Shown in pieces: positions 1 to 9,264 of a stretch of DNA of 64,000 nt (position 1 is its first letter; each line of letters starts with the position of its first letter). The notes under the pieces were generated by a model, which was not told the DNA's origin, did no database searches, and was given only the letters and a program-made list of their open reading frames with translations. Origin of the DNA: Mongoliitalea daihaiensis (GTDB lineage Bacteria > Bacteroidota > Bacteroidia > Cytophagales > Cyclobacteriaceae); contig NZ_CP063779.1 in the NCBI RefSeq assembly GCF_021596945.1, positions 3,074,001-3,138,000 on the forward strand, read 5' to 3'. A program made the translations under genes and the position numbers.

Positions 1-1439
1 GTAACGAAATAGGAAATATCTGAAGGCTCTTCCGTATAAAATTTAAGTGTAAGCCTGTTAATAAATGGGTTGGGATAAACGCTTATTTCAAAAGGGTTTG
101 AACCTTCTATCGGATTAATAGAGGTTATAGTGGATTTACGTAATTTCACTTCAAAAATTGTAGGATCTGCCTGAGTGGTTAAGGTTTGATTGACAGAAAA
201 TGGATTTAAGGAAGGACTTGATATCCCCCCGAAGATGTGCCCGATGGTAAACTCCTCAGCTTCTATGTCTTGAAGTTTGATAACTTTATTTGGAAACATT
301 GGTAGGGATAGATTAGGAATAAATTCTGCGCTCGTTCCTTGTAGTTTAGGCATTTCTTTAGGAAGTACAAACTCTTGAAAAGTATCATCTGAAAAGCGTG
401 TAACTCTGCTGATTGTTCTGACAAAAGGAACTAAGTCATCTTTGATTAAGCTGCCATTTTGGTAATAATATTGGCTTAATCCTCCAAAGAATAAGCTGTG
501 ATTTTGATTATTTTCTTCATCAAATAAAGCTACTTTGGCGCCATGATAGTGACTAAGGTATTGATTAAACCCTGTTCGAGGTTTATATCCATCTAAGCTT
601 ATATCTACTGGGTAAAGAAAAGGTAAGTCTGCATTGAGTTGAAAAACACCTGAAGAAATCATATAGCCCAATTCTCCTGATGGGAACACTTGTGGTACTA
701 AGTTAAAATCTCTTCTATGAAGATGCACCTGATCGGCATCCTCTTGATAGTCAAAAATTTGAAAGGCATTACCAGTGGATGTCTGGATTTTAAACCGTTT
801 GATTTGATTGGTGTAGCTCTGTACAAATGTTGGGTTTCCCATTGGATTGTATCTTCCATCAAATCGATGCCCGCCCACTAAAAGAAATGTATCTCCAAGT
901 TTCCCTAATTGTCCTCCTGTAACTGCGAATCGTTCATCATGAACTTGGTAGAAACTTTCGGAAATATCTTTTTCCAAAATGACAGCCTCAGTCAAACTAG
1001 CTAGGTCAATTACTGTAATAAATGGAAATGTGATGTGATTACCTTTGGAAGATGCGAATGCATAGCCACCGATAAAATAAAGTTTTTCTCCATCTTGAAA
1101 AAAATTCATATTGGTTGATTGAAGCTGTTCTTTTAAATCAGTAGGAAGATTTTCTATTGACGAAGTATAAACCAGGGATTTGTTAATATCTACTACAAAG
1201 ATTTGTCGGTTATTTTGGGATGCTGGAAAAGATGCATTGGCTTGTCTGGCATGAAGCCCATCTATTCTTCCTCCAATAAAGATCCATTTACCATCATGTT
1301 GCCCAAAAGCGTATGAGTGCAATCCAGGTAAGTTTGGTATGCTTAAAGGATTTAGTGAAACTTCATATGGAAAGGATTCCTCCTGCGCTTTTATTCCAAA
1401 AGCCACTAGAAGTAGTATCAAGGTTATAATCTTTTTCAT
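1..1439 (-). CDS. Kelch/beta-propeller-like secreted protein with T9SS sorting tail (C-terminus cut off by window edge)
   Basis: An open frame runs from the ATG at 1439 to the window edge, at least 479 residues. It starts with a signal peptide (MKKIITLILLLVAFGIKAQ). The body has repeated propeller-like blades with glycine pairs and aromatic residues (WIFIGGRIDG, KLYFIGGYAF, TFLLVGGHRF, LFFGGLSQYY), as in kelch or galactose-oxidase propellers. Near the edge it reads ISVYPNPF..LTLKF, the typical start of a type IX secretion C-terminal sorting domain, so only a few dozen residues are probably missing. It begins 2 bases after the stop of the upstream TonB receptor and is probably the last gene of a three-gene operon. 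Inference: a cell-surface protein working with that receptor. Substrate unknown. Confidence 0.8.
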   Translation of the reverse strand, partial: MKKIITLILLLVAFGIKAQEESFPYEVSLNPLSIPNLPGLHSYAFGQHDGKWIFIGGRIDGLHARQANASFPASQNNRQIFVVDINKSLVYTSSIENLPTDLKEQLQSTNMNFFQDGEKLYFIGGYAFASSKGNHITFPFITVIDLASLTEAVILEKDISESFYQVHDERFAVTGGQLGKLGDTFLLVGGHRFDGRYNPMGNPTFVQSYTNQIKRFKIQTSTGNAFQIFDYQEDADQVHLHRRDFNLVPQVFPSGELGYMISSGVFQLNADLPFLYPVDISLDGYKPRTGFNQYLSHYHGAKVALFDEENNQNHSLFFGGLSQYYYQNGSLIKDDLVPFVRTISRVTRFSDDTFQEFVLPKEMPKLQGTSAEFIPNLSLPMFPNKVIKLQDIEAEEFTIGHIFGGISSPSLNPFSVNQTLTTQADPTIFEVKLRKSTITSINPIEGSNPFEISVYPNPFINRLTLKFYTEEPSDISYFV

Positions 1440-1441
1440 CA

Positions 1442-3862
1442 CTAGAATCTGTAAGTGTAGCCTAATCTAAATACTTGAGTTTCGAAGAAGTCCGTTGAGT
1501 TTAACGTGAAATCATTCCCCTCAAGTTGATATTGAATTATCAGGGTATTGAAGATATCGGAAGCATTAAAGAATAATTCACCTTTGCCTTCTTGGATTTT
1601 CTTTGTCACTCCACCATCGATATGGTAGCGGGCCAAGATTCTACCTTGAGGGACAATATCCGGCGCCAAGTAAATGGCTGTTAATTGGAAATCTAAACTT
1701 CTTGGTAACTTAAATACCCCATTGAGCTTGACATTACCCGTAAGTGCTCTTTCTTCACCTCTTGAAAATGATATCCCATCAGGGTATGCATTGATCAAGT
1801 CAAAGGCTCCAATTCTGTTTTGGAAAATATTGGAGTTGGCATTTAAGGTAAAGACTTTGCTAAATTTTTGCGTCCAAACCAATTCAACACCTGTATTCCA
1901 TCCACGGTCTGCATTTTGATCTATAGCTACCAGTCTGGATGTACCTGGAACCTCCGTAATTATCCGAGTCAGGATATTTTGTGATGCTCTATGGTATACA
2001 GCACCATATACAAAGCCTTTGTCAAAAGATTGCTTGTATCCAGATTCTACAGATTGGGTAAATTGTGGTATCAGGGTAGGGTTACCAATACTTAAAATTT
2101 CAGGATCTGCGTAAGTTGGGAATGCACGGAGATTTTTTTCCTCTGGTCTATCAACCCTTCTGTTATAAAAGATGCTGAAATTGCTATTGTCCGAGAGATA
2201 ATAAGAAGCCCTCAGACTTGGAAAAGGCTCAAAATAATCAAATCCAGCACTTTCATAGACGGCATGATTGGGATCTACCAAATAATCAACTTTCACATAT
2301 TCTAGTCGAAGTCCTACTTCCAGTTCAAGTTTATTCCGTTCATAAATATAATTTCCATAGACAGCTGATAGCCATTCTCGGTACTCTGCACTTCCCGCCA
2401 ATTGAGGATCAAGAATAGAGTTGTTCCCCGGACTAAAGGTGATCAGATTTGGAAATACCCGTGAACGTTGTTTAGTTCCCAATTCCATTCTACCACTTCT
2501 CAACGGCTTCACATAGTCCATGGTAAAGTCAAAAATATTTTCATCCGCAATCAGTGCCGTCGTATCAGTACCAATAAAGTCTAATTCCTGATTGGTGAAG
2601 TAGAAAAGTTCGTCTTTCCTTCGGAAAGAGTAATTGAATGAGGTCGTGAGCGTATGCCCTGGCTGTAAAAAAGCGTATCGATGAGTTAGCGTTGCAAATA
2701 GGGTCTGATTTACTTCATCTTCATAGTACTGCCAAAGCCGAACCCTTCGATCTGTAGGTACATCAACATAGGCAATATCTCCCAGATCCACATAAGCTCT
2801 ATAATTGAACAAGCCTGAAAAAGTAAATGAATTACGTTCATTTGGATTCCAATCAAGGCCTGTTCTGAAATTATAAATAGGCTGTGTTCTATTTTCTATG
2901 TATTGTTGCTGTATATGTGTTCCATCATTGAAGATTCTATCGGTAAACTCATTTTTCATCAATTGCTGATGCCACAATACATCTCCTTGCAAAAATAAAT
3001 TAACCTTGTCCTTTCGGTAGTTAAGGGAAATAGATGGGTTGAGTTTAGGTGTGAATCTATACTGATCACGTAAACCAGGAAGACTTGTCTTTTTTTGAAA
3101 TAAGTTACCCACTCCTGCGATCATGCCTACATTTCCTCTCCAACCTTCTTCTTTTTCTTTTTTGAAAATAATGTTGATAATCCCCGCATTTCCTGTTGCA
3201 TCAAATTTGGATGAGGGATTATTGATGATTTCAATTCTCTCTATAGAGGATGCTGGAAAGTTTTCCAGTCCAGACTGGGCACCAATTCCAGTAATAGCTG
3301 TTTGCTTGCCATCCAATAGAATGGCTACTTTATCACTGCCACGAAGAAAGACCGTTCCATTTTGATCTATGGTAATTCCGGGTAAGTTTTGCATGGCTTG
3401 AAGTACCGAGCCACCTAATTGGCTAATATTATCTTCTAAGGTGAATACTTTTCTATCTAAAGCAGCCTCTACCTCTTCCCGAATTCCGGAAACCGTGAAG
3501 GCGTCGAGGTCTTCTGTCGTTTCTGATAAATAGATCGTTCCTAAGTCGATAAACTTACTAAGTCTTCCAACTTCGATGATTTCCGTTTTGGGCTGAAAAC
3601 CCACATAAGAGAAGCTAATTAAATACTTTCCAGGTTGCATAGGTGCAAGAGTAAAGATCCCAAGGTCATTGGTGACTGTTCCCGAAATAAAACTACTATC
3701 TGATGTAGCTTGTACCAATATATTCACATAGGGTAAGGACTCTCGATCATGCTGCCTTTTAACCGTTCCAGAAACGGTTACTTGCTGAGCCATCGCAGCG
3801 ATACTCAGCAGGAAAGGTAACAAGCTTACAAGAAATATTCGGGTTGGGTGTGTGGTTTGCAT
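1442..3862 (-). CDS. TonB-dependent outer-membrane receptor (outer membrane beta-barrel family)
   Basis: This 806-residue protein has a signal peptide (about 1-25, ending MAQ) and then a carboxypeptidase-regulatory-like beta-sandwich (about 26-115; VTVSGTVKRQ, GKYLISFSYVGFQ). A plug domain follows (about 130-235; LDGKQTAITG, IERIEIINNPSSKFDATG, GIINIIFKK), then a long barrel ending in aromatic YTYRF. The FDATGNAGIINI type plug and the length fit the outer-membrane beta-barrel family receptors common in Bacteroidetes rather than SusC. It should import a TonB-dependent ligand across the outer membrane; the ligand cannot be read from sequence. It lies 11 bases after the cytochrome-like gene and 2 bases before the propeller protein, an arrangement that looks like one transcript. 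Confidence 0.9.
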   Translation of the reverse strand: MQTTHPTRIFLVSLLPFLLSIAAMAQQVTVSGTVKRQHDRESLPYVNILVQATSDSSFISGTVTNDLGIFTLAPMQPGKYLISFSYVGFQPKTEIIEVGRLSKFIDLGTIYLSETTEDLDAFTVSGIREEVEAALDRKVFTLEDNISQLGGSVLQAMQNLPGITIDQNGTVFLRGSDKVAILLDGKQTAITGIGAQSGLENFPASSIERIEIINNPSSKFDATGNAGIINIIFKKEKEEGWRGNVGMIAGVGNLFQKKTSLPGLRDQYRFTPKLNPSISLNYRKDKVNLFLQGDVLWHQQLMKNEFTDRIFNDGTHIQQQYIENRTQPIYNFRTGLDWNPNERNSFTFSGLFNYRAYVDLGDIAYVDVPTDRRVRLWQYYEDEVNQTLFATLTHRYAFLQPGHTLTTSFNYSFRRKDELFYFTNQELDFIGTDTTALIADENIFDFTMDYVKPLRSGRMELGTKQRSRVFPNLITFSPGNNSILDPQLAGSAEYREWLSAVYGNYIYERNKLELEVGLRLEYVKVDYLVDPNHAVYESAGFDYFEPFPSLRASYYLSDNSNFSIFYNRRVDRPEEKNLRAFPTYADPEILSIGNPTLIPQFTQSVESGYKQSFDKGFVYGAVYHRASQNILTRIITEVPGTSRLVAIDQNADRGWNTGVELVWTQKFSKVFTLNANSNIFQNRIGAFDLINAYPDGISFSRGEERALTGNVKLNGVFKLPRSLDFQLTAIYLAPDIVPQGRILARYHIDGGVTKKIQEGKGELFFNASDIFNTLIIQYQLEGNDFTLNSTDFFETQVFRLGYTYRF

Positions 3863-3873
3863 CAGTCGTATTG

Positions 3874-4362
3874 TTATCTGATTTTAAAAGCTTCCCATTT
3901 CTTCATCCATTCATCGGAAGCTAAATCATTTTTATACAGGTAAGCTGCAATCATCTGAGCATCTTTAGTGTCCACATAGATGGCGGGCATCAATCCGAAA
4001 TTACGAATAGCCCCTTTCATTTTGGATTTTTCTTCCTGTGGATTCTTGACAAAAGTTACCACATCTTTTATAAAGACTTCTTTAGTTGTTTCAGTCTTAA
4101 GATAGTGTTCCCGTACTTTATGCATTGGAGGTGCAAGCCTGTTTTCTTTTCCTCCGGTCATGTCAGGATTATGACAAGTAAAGCATTGCTGAGCCATTAA
4201 TTTCAAAGCTTTAATATCCTCAGTTGATGAAATGGACTCTGGCTCTAAGGTGTTTAAGGTTAAGCCAATTTGGCTTATTGAGTTGGGAATAAAGGAAGTG
4301 ATTCCTACGCTTATGCCTACAGCAAATGCTATTAGCAGAGAGGTTTTTAGATGGGTGTTCAT
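3874..4362 (-). CDS. c-type cytochrome / haem-binding protein, membrane-anchored or exported
   Basis: A 162-residue protein with an N-terminal hydrophobic segment (about 7-25) serving as signal or anchor. A single CXXCH haem c motif is seen at residues 60-64 (CFTCH). A later methionine in GLMPAI (residue 125) is a likely sixth haem ligand, so the protein probably carries one haem in the periplasm. It is the first gene of the minus-strand operon with the TonB receptor and the propeller protein. Inference: it supplies electron transfer to the exported system, or is a redox sensor. No oxidase or peroxidase domain is present. The start ATG directly precedes the hydrophobic segment, so no other start is needed. 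Confidence 0.8.
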   Translation of the reverse strand: MNTHLKTSLLIAFAVGISVGITSFIPNSISQIGLTLNTLEPESISSTEDIKALKLMAQQCFTCHNPDMTGGKENRLAPPMHKVREHYLKTETTKEVFIKDVVTFVKNPQEEKSKMKGAIRNFGLMPAIYVDTKDAQMIAAYLYKNDLASDEWMKKWEAFKIR

Positions 4363-4794
4363 AATACTAATAAATTATGGCTGTTTTAAGTGTTGTGAAA
4401 CTTGAAAAACAAGTTTTCTTTTTTTACTTAGACATATTATTATTGAGTAGGTTTAATAATAGTTTTAAAATAATCACAGAATATTTTTAATTAAAATTAT
4501 TAAATTTTGTGTTGGTTAGAATTAAGAAAGTTGATTTCGGGGTGTAAAAAAAATGAAATCAGATCTAATTTAAATCTTCTTATTTATGAAGTTGAAATTA
4601 CTAAAAGCGATAAAAAATATCTATGACTTTTGTCACATGATCGGCATGGATTAGTGTTATTCTTTAATTAGGTAAAAAAAAGAAATAGTATGAAAAGGAT
4701 TTTTATTTCAGTAAAAATTAGTTGATAAATAATGGTGATTGATAACTGCTTATAATAAAAAGTAATAGTTTTTAGGACTAGTTTTGAAATAAGC
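4363..4794. other. AT-rich intergenic region upstream of the cytochrome/TonB operon
   Basis: No credible gene is seen in these 432 bases. Near the operon an inverted repeat AAACTTG-AAAAA-CAAGTTT-like (about 4395-4416; GAAACTTGAAAAACAAGTTT) lies 35-55 bases before the ATG and may be an operator. Further out there is TGACTTTTGTCA (TGAC..GTCA, about 4622-4633), a short dyad of unknown role. The region also contains the 3' end of the GT4 gene's surroundings, without a clear GC-rich terminator hairpin. Confidence 0.45.
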
Positions 4795-6087
4795 CTAGTT
4801 TTCAAGAGTGATTTTTTGCAGTAAACAGGAAAGTTCTCTCGTCAGGCTCCTCCTCGAAAACCGCTCTATGAAATCCACATGAGACATTTCCTCCTTAGGA
4901 TCAAAATTCACTAAGACATCCATAATTTGCGTTTCATCGCTTGGATCAAGAATCATCCCCGCGTGGGCTTGCTTGATGATATTCGCAGCATCCCCCTCAG
5001 GATCTCCCAATCCAAGGATCATTTTCCCACTCGCCATGTATTCAAACAATTTGCCAGGGATATTTCCTTGGGCATTCTTTGTTGTAGTCAATAGCAATAA
5101 TAACATATCTGCTGCTTGGTAAAATTCAAAAACCCGTTGATGTGAGACATAACCCACAAACTCCACATGGGCAGCAAGCCAAGCATCTTTCTTTACATAT
5201 TCTTCGGCAGCTATAGAAACCTTACCCACAAATCTCAATCGAACTGTTTTCGAGCCCTTTTCAAATGCTTTCTTGAAAGCATCCAAAAAGGGTAGGGGAT
5301 TGCGAATGGCATCAATGACTCCTGAGTACACGATTTCAATATCCTTTTCTTTCAAGGAATCTACGGCTGCTTCCTGGGGAAAATCAGCCCCATCAAAACC
5401 ATTGGTTAGGAGATGAATTTCTCGTTGAGCTAAATTGGCTAAGTCTCGCTGAAAGGTAGGGCTAATGGTTGTTATGGCATTGGCTTGTGTTAGCACTTTT
5501 TGCTCAAGTTTTCTGTGGTACTTGCGTACCCAAGGCAGCATAGGCAAGGTGTCTAGAAACTCCCACTGACTCCAAGGGTCTCTAAAGTCCGCTAGCCAAG
5601 GGGTCCCAGTTTTTTCATGTAACTTCATCCCGATTACATGCATGCTGTGGGGTGGACCTGTGGTAATGACAGCTTGGTATTGCCCTTTGCGGAAAGCATC
5701 TTCTAAAAAGCTTACCGAAGGATTTACCCAAAAGACCCGAGGATCTGGTATAAGGACATTAGCCCGCAACCAAATACTCAAGCGTTCAAAAAATGAAGGT
5801 TTTTTCTTCTCTAAAATTTTAGATGGATCTCCTACTTGTTGGCCTTTTAATTTTTTGAAAATGCCATAGGGTTCCCAGATCGGGAACTTTATTACCTCAA
5901 GACTGGGATCGATTTCTTTGGCTAAGCTATGGTCTTGTAGTTCAAAAGCTGGATTTTCGGGCGTGAAAATTACGGGTTCCCATCCGAACTCAGGAAGATA
6001 CTTAGCAAATTTCAACCAGCGTTGTACTCCAGAACCAGCAGATGGCGGCCAATAGTAGGTGATGATCAAAACGCGCTTGGAACTCAT
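4795..6087 (-). CDS. Glycosyltransferase family 4-like protein
   Basis: A 430-residue cytosolic GT-B fold protein. The N-terminus (RVLIITYYWPPSAGSGVQRW) is the typical GT4 beta-strand and glycine loop with the WPP..GG/SGVQR pattern. The acceptor domain contains TTGPPHSMHVIG. The C-terminal donor domain contains VYSGVIDAIRNPLPF, RFVGKVS and the GKLFEYMASGKMILG segment, in which the glutamate of the E-x7-E region binds the nucleotide sugar. It probably transfers a sugar to a surface polysaccharide or lipid-linked oligosaccharide; donor and acceptor are unknown. It lies 49 bases after the LuxR-type regulator gene on the same strand. This could be one transcript, but the functions do not obviously belong together. 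Confidence 0.88.
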   Translation of the reverse strand: MSSKRVLIITYYWPPSAGSGVQRWLKFAKYLPEFGWEPVIFTPENPAFELQDHSLAKEIDPSLEVIKFPIWEPYGIFKKLKGQQVGDPSKILEKKKPSFFERLSIWLRANVLIPDPRVFWVNPSVSFLEDAFRKGQYQAVITTGPPHSMHVIGMKLHEKTGTPWLADFRDPWSQWEFLDTLPMLPWVRKYHRKLEQKVLTQANAITTISPTFQRDLANLAQREIHLLTNGFDGADFPQEAAVDSLKEKDIEIVYSGVIDAIRNPLPFLDAFKKAFEKGSKTVRLRFVGKVSIAAEEYVKKDAWLAAHVEFVGYVSHQRVFEFYQAADMLLLLLTTTKNAQGNIPGKLFEYMASGKMILGLGDPEGDAANIIKQAHAGMILDPSDETQIMDVLVNFDPKEEMSHVDFIERFSRRSLTRELSCLLQKITLEN

Positions 6088-6136
6088 GTTGCAAATTAAA
6101 CCAAATACTAAGGAACTAACATGAGTTTTTTTGAAA

Positions 6137-9019
6137 TTAAAACTTCAAGATAAATTCCTGAAGGTTTTCGCTTCGCTCCAAGTTTAACTTTTTACGTAGG
6201 CGGTAGCGCGAGATTTCTACTCCTCTTGCAGAGATATTCATCAAGTGTGCAATTTCTTTGGTAGATAGATTCATTCTTAAGTAAGCAGAGAGTTTGATTT
6301 CCTGTGGGCTTAAACTTGGGAATGATTTTTTAAACCGTTCCATAAAATCTCCATGGACTTGATCAAAATGAATTTCAAATTGTTCCCAATCATTGTCTTC
6401 CGCTATATTTTTATCAATGCTATTGATGACTTTTTCTAACTCATTTTTGACTTCTTGATTTTTACTTTTTTTAATAATTTGGGAAAGTTGATTTTTGGTA
6501 TGATCAATAAATTCATTTTTGTTCAGTAAATGCATGGTAGCAGATGCCAGTTCTTTATTTTTACTTTGGATCTCTGCTTCTAATTTTTCGGTTTGAAGAC
6601 GGGCCAACTCTTGTTTGGATATTTCGAGATCAGTTTCTTTTTGATTCAGTTCCTCCTGTTGCTTGGCCGTGATTATTTTAGTTTTCTTTTGATATCGACG
6701 ATCTACTCTATTGAAGATTCCTATCAATAAAACAGCACTTCCCAAAAAGTAAATGAAATAAGCGAGACTGGTTCTATACCAAGGAGGAAGAATAGAGAAA
6801 GTAAAGGGGATAGCTTCTCCTATTTGTCCATAAATATCCTTGCTTTGCACATAGAATTTATAAGACCCCTCACGAAGATTGGTGTATTCTTTATCACTTT
6901 TAGCAGACCAATCACCAAATTCCTCTTCCAACCCATCAAGCCTCACTCTAAAATGTGTATTCAATTGGCTGTTGGGAATGCTGTTGGAGAATTCGAATCG
7001 GATGTCAGACTTATTGAAAGGCAAAACCAAATTTTTACCTTTTGTTTCCAGTCCAAATCTCTCCTCCATGAAGTCTATGTTTTTTCCTATAGCCACTAGT
7101 GAGTCAGACATGCCCGTAACGTGCACAGACCTGATAAAAGTTGGATAAGGAGGAGGCACTAGTTCGTTGATGGCTTTTTTATACCATATAAATCCTTCTT
7201 TTGCAGCGAACATCACTTCATTGGTGCGGAGTAAAGAGATGTTTTGAAGATCATCATTCAATAAAGGGAGTAAGCGATTAAATAGTTGTGTTGATTTTTG
7301 ATACGTCCCGTCTAATTGTTTTTCAAGTATGCCGATTTCATTGGATCCAATATAAAAAATGTTACCAACTGGATCCTCTACTAGGCTTGTGATCAAAATA
7401 TCTTCATTGAAATAAGAATTGATTAATTGTTCTTTTTCAAATTTATCCGTTCGTTGGTTGTATTGATAGAGACCAAATTCTGTAGTGAATATTAAACGAC
7501 CCCCGATCTTCCATACTGAATTTAATAAGTTAGTCGGTAATCCTTCTTTGTTTCCATAAAATTTTGCTTCTACAGAAGTAAGGTCATCAGAAAGGATTAA
7601 TTTATAAATTCCTTTGTAGCCGTGTGACATCCAAAGGTTACCATAATCATCGCGTTGAATGAGTCTTGATGACTCATTGAATCCATTTAATCTACGGACA
7701 AATTGATAGTTATCATTTACTTTTTGATAAAGGGCGACTCCGCTGTAAGTCCCAGCCAAGAAAAAGCCAGGGTGGTTTTCTAAGGCTAAAAAGTTCCAAA
7801 CCCCATCTAATCCATTCATTGGAATGGCTTCATTTTTATTTAGTACAAATCCACCGGCATTGTGTCCCAATAATAGGTCATTTCCAATGATTGAAAAACT
7901 GTAGGATTGCCCATCTGTGTTACTTACGCTTGATAATTCATTGGAATTTCTGGATATTTTTTTTACATGTATATTGGTTCCTAGATAAATATCATCTTGG
8001 AATTGTACAGCTGCATAGCCTGTCCCATTGATCCCAACATCTCTTCCGAAAACCCGGAAAGGCAGTCGAAGTTCCAATAGACTAATACCATTATTATGGC
8101 CAATCCATAAATTTCCATTGATATCTTCAAAAAGAGAAAGGATTGTATTGTTTCTTAGACCTCGTTCTTTATCCATGTTTAAGACGAGTTGACCGCTTTC
8201 ATCAAAAATAAAAAGTCCTTGGTATTGGGTCCCAATGGCAATGTTACCATTCTTCAATCGCAATACTGTATTGATAGAGCTGATACCTTTTGTTTTGGAG
8301 TTATTTTCAACGCGTACCTTTTGAGAAGCATAGTTCAGGAGATTGCCTCCAGCCATATAGATTTGTAATTGACCTGAATTAATTTCAAAAATCCCAGTGA
8401 TAACTTCATTATTGAATACGTCTGGATCTGATAGTTTGATCGTAGTTCCTCCGTTATTTAGTTTAAGTAGTCCAGCCTCATTGTCTTGAAAATAGAGCTG
8501 TTGATTGGTTTGGTGGAAACTCTGAAAATTACCTTTTGATTCTATCGTATGTTTGAGTGTTCCATGTTGATCAAAAATAAATATTGCATAGAATGAACAA
8601 AAAATCAAATCATCTTGGTGTTTGTATACTTTCCAAACTTCCTCAATATTTTGATATTCTAGTGGGAGTTTGGGTATCCAAGAAATGAACTCCAACAATC
8701 CTTTTTGATTTGGTCTAAAGTATCCTAGTTGGCCTTGACCTGCGACGTAAATACGGCCGTCATTTTCGATGTAGAGATCGCGTATCTTGGTACTGTTGGG
8801 GAGACCATAACGTTCCCAATTTCCCCCATCATATTCAAGTAAACCAAAATTATTTGCAGTGTAAATGATGCCATATTTGTTTTGGCTAATAGCATAATTC
8901 TGCATGCCCCCATCATATTCCTTACTGGAAAAATAATGGTAAAAAGGCAACCCCATTTCCTGTGCAGTTAGTTGAGTGCTCATGAATAGGAGTAAAATTA
9001 GATAATGATGTATGCGCAT
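6137..9019 (-). CDS. Membrane-bound propeller / Y_Y_Y / LuxR-type HTH transcriptional regulator
   Basis: A 960-residue protein. It has a signal peptide (about 1-19) and a long periplasmic two-component-regulator-type beta-propeller (about 20-680; repeats such as ILSLFEDINGNLWIGHNNGI and LIQRDDYGNLWMSHGYKGI). A Y_Y_Y domain (about 685-755; FRVRLDGLEEEFGDWS, EYTNLREGSYKFYV) and one membrane helix (about 758-778) come next. A cytosolic coiled coil (about 785-885) leads to a C-terminal GerE/LuxR-type helix-turn-helix (LSPQEIKLSAYLRMNLSTKEI, SARGVEISRYRLRKKL). No histidine kinase or receiver is present, so it should act as a one-component transmembrane regulator. It is divergent from the GH16 polysaccharide locus. 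Inference: it senses a beta-glucan oligosaccharide and controls that locus. Confidence 0.9.
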   Translation of the reverse strand: MRIHHYLILLLFMSTQLTAQEMGLPFYHYFSSKEYDGGMQNYAISQNKYGIIYTANNFGLLEYDGGNWERYGLPNSTKIRDLYIENDGRIYVAGQGQLGYFRPNQKGLLEFISWIPKLPLEYQNIEEVWKVYKHQDDLIFCSFYAIFIFDQHGTLKHTIESKGNFQSFHQTNQQLYFQDNEAGLLKLNNGGTTIKLSDPDVFNNEVITGIFEINSGQLQIYMAGGNLLNYASQKVRVENNSKTKGISSINTVLRLKNGNIAIGTQYQGLFIFDESGQLVLNMDKERGLRNNTILSLFEDINGNLWIGHNNGISLLELRLPFRVFGRDVGINGTGYAAVQFQDDIYLGTNIHVKKISRNSNELSSVSNTDGQSYSFSIIGNDLLLGHNAGGFVLNKNEAIPMNGLDGVWNFLALENHPGFFLAGTYSGVALYQKVNDNYQFVRRLNGFNESSRLIQRDDYGNLWMSHGYKGIYKLILSDDLTSVEAKFYGNKEGLPTNLLNSVWKIGGRLIFTTEFGLYQYNQRTDKFEKEQLINSYFNEDILITSLVEDPVGNIFYIGSNEIGILEKQLDGTYQKSTQLFNRLLPLLNDDLQNISLLRTNEVMFAAKEGFIWYKKAINELVPPPYPTFIRSVHVTGMSDSLVAIGKNIDFMEERFGLETKGKNLVLPFNKSDIRFEFSNSIPNSQLNTHFRVRLDGLEEEFGDWSAKSDKEYTNLREGSYKFYVQSKDIYGQIGEAIPFTFSILPPWYRTSLAYFIYFLGSAVLLIGIFNRVDRRYQKKTKIITAKQQEELNQKETDLEISKQELARLQTEKLEAEIQSKNKELASATMHLLNKNEFIDHTKNQLSQIIKKSKNQEVKNELEKVINSIDKNIAEDNDWEQFEIHFDQVHGDFMERFKKSFPSLSPQEIKLSAYLRMNLSTKEIAHLMNISARGVEISRYRLRKKLNLERSENLQEFILKF

Positions 9020-9061
9020 GAAATGGGTAAACTTAAACTAGTTTCGAAAATACATTTTTTT

Positions 9062-9222
9062 TTGATGTATTTGTGATTAATCTATCATTTCTTAGGAAAA
9101 TATGCATTTACACTACGAAAACGATTGAAATTCATGCCTTTTTTGCAGTTGATGTGTTTTTGTGAAAGTTATTTTGTTTCGTTGATGTAGTATTGATGTA
9201 CTCTTAGTTTTTGATTGATGTA
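9062..9222. promoter_or_regulatory. Five helically phased TTGATGT(A/G) direct repeats between the regulator and susC
   Basis: Copies begin at 9062, 9149 (TTGATGTG), 9182, 9193 and 9215. The start-to-start spacings are 87, 33, 22 and 11 (ordered 9062-9149, 9149-9182, 9193-9215, 9182-9193), all within one base of a multiple of 11. All are in the same orientation, toward susC, so a protein bound at each would lie on the same face of the helix. A weak promoter-like TAGTTTTTG (9205-9213) lies between the fourth and fifth copies. Inference: binding sites of the divergent LuxR-type regulator. The repeats and spacing are read directly; the assignment is not proven. Confidence 0.6.
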
Positions 9223-9264
9223 CAATCTTTCGGTCCTTGTGATAGTATTATAAATCCAAAATAC

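Noticed and set aside
4620-4650. CRP-like half-sites around TTTTGTCACATGATCGG
   Set aside because: The match to TGTGA-N6-TCACA is poor and the position relative to any promoter is unclear.
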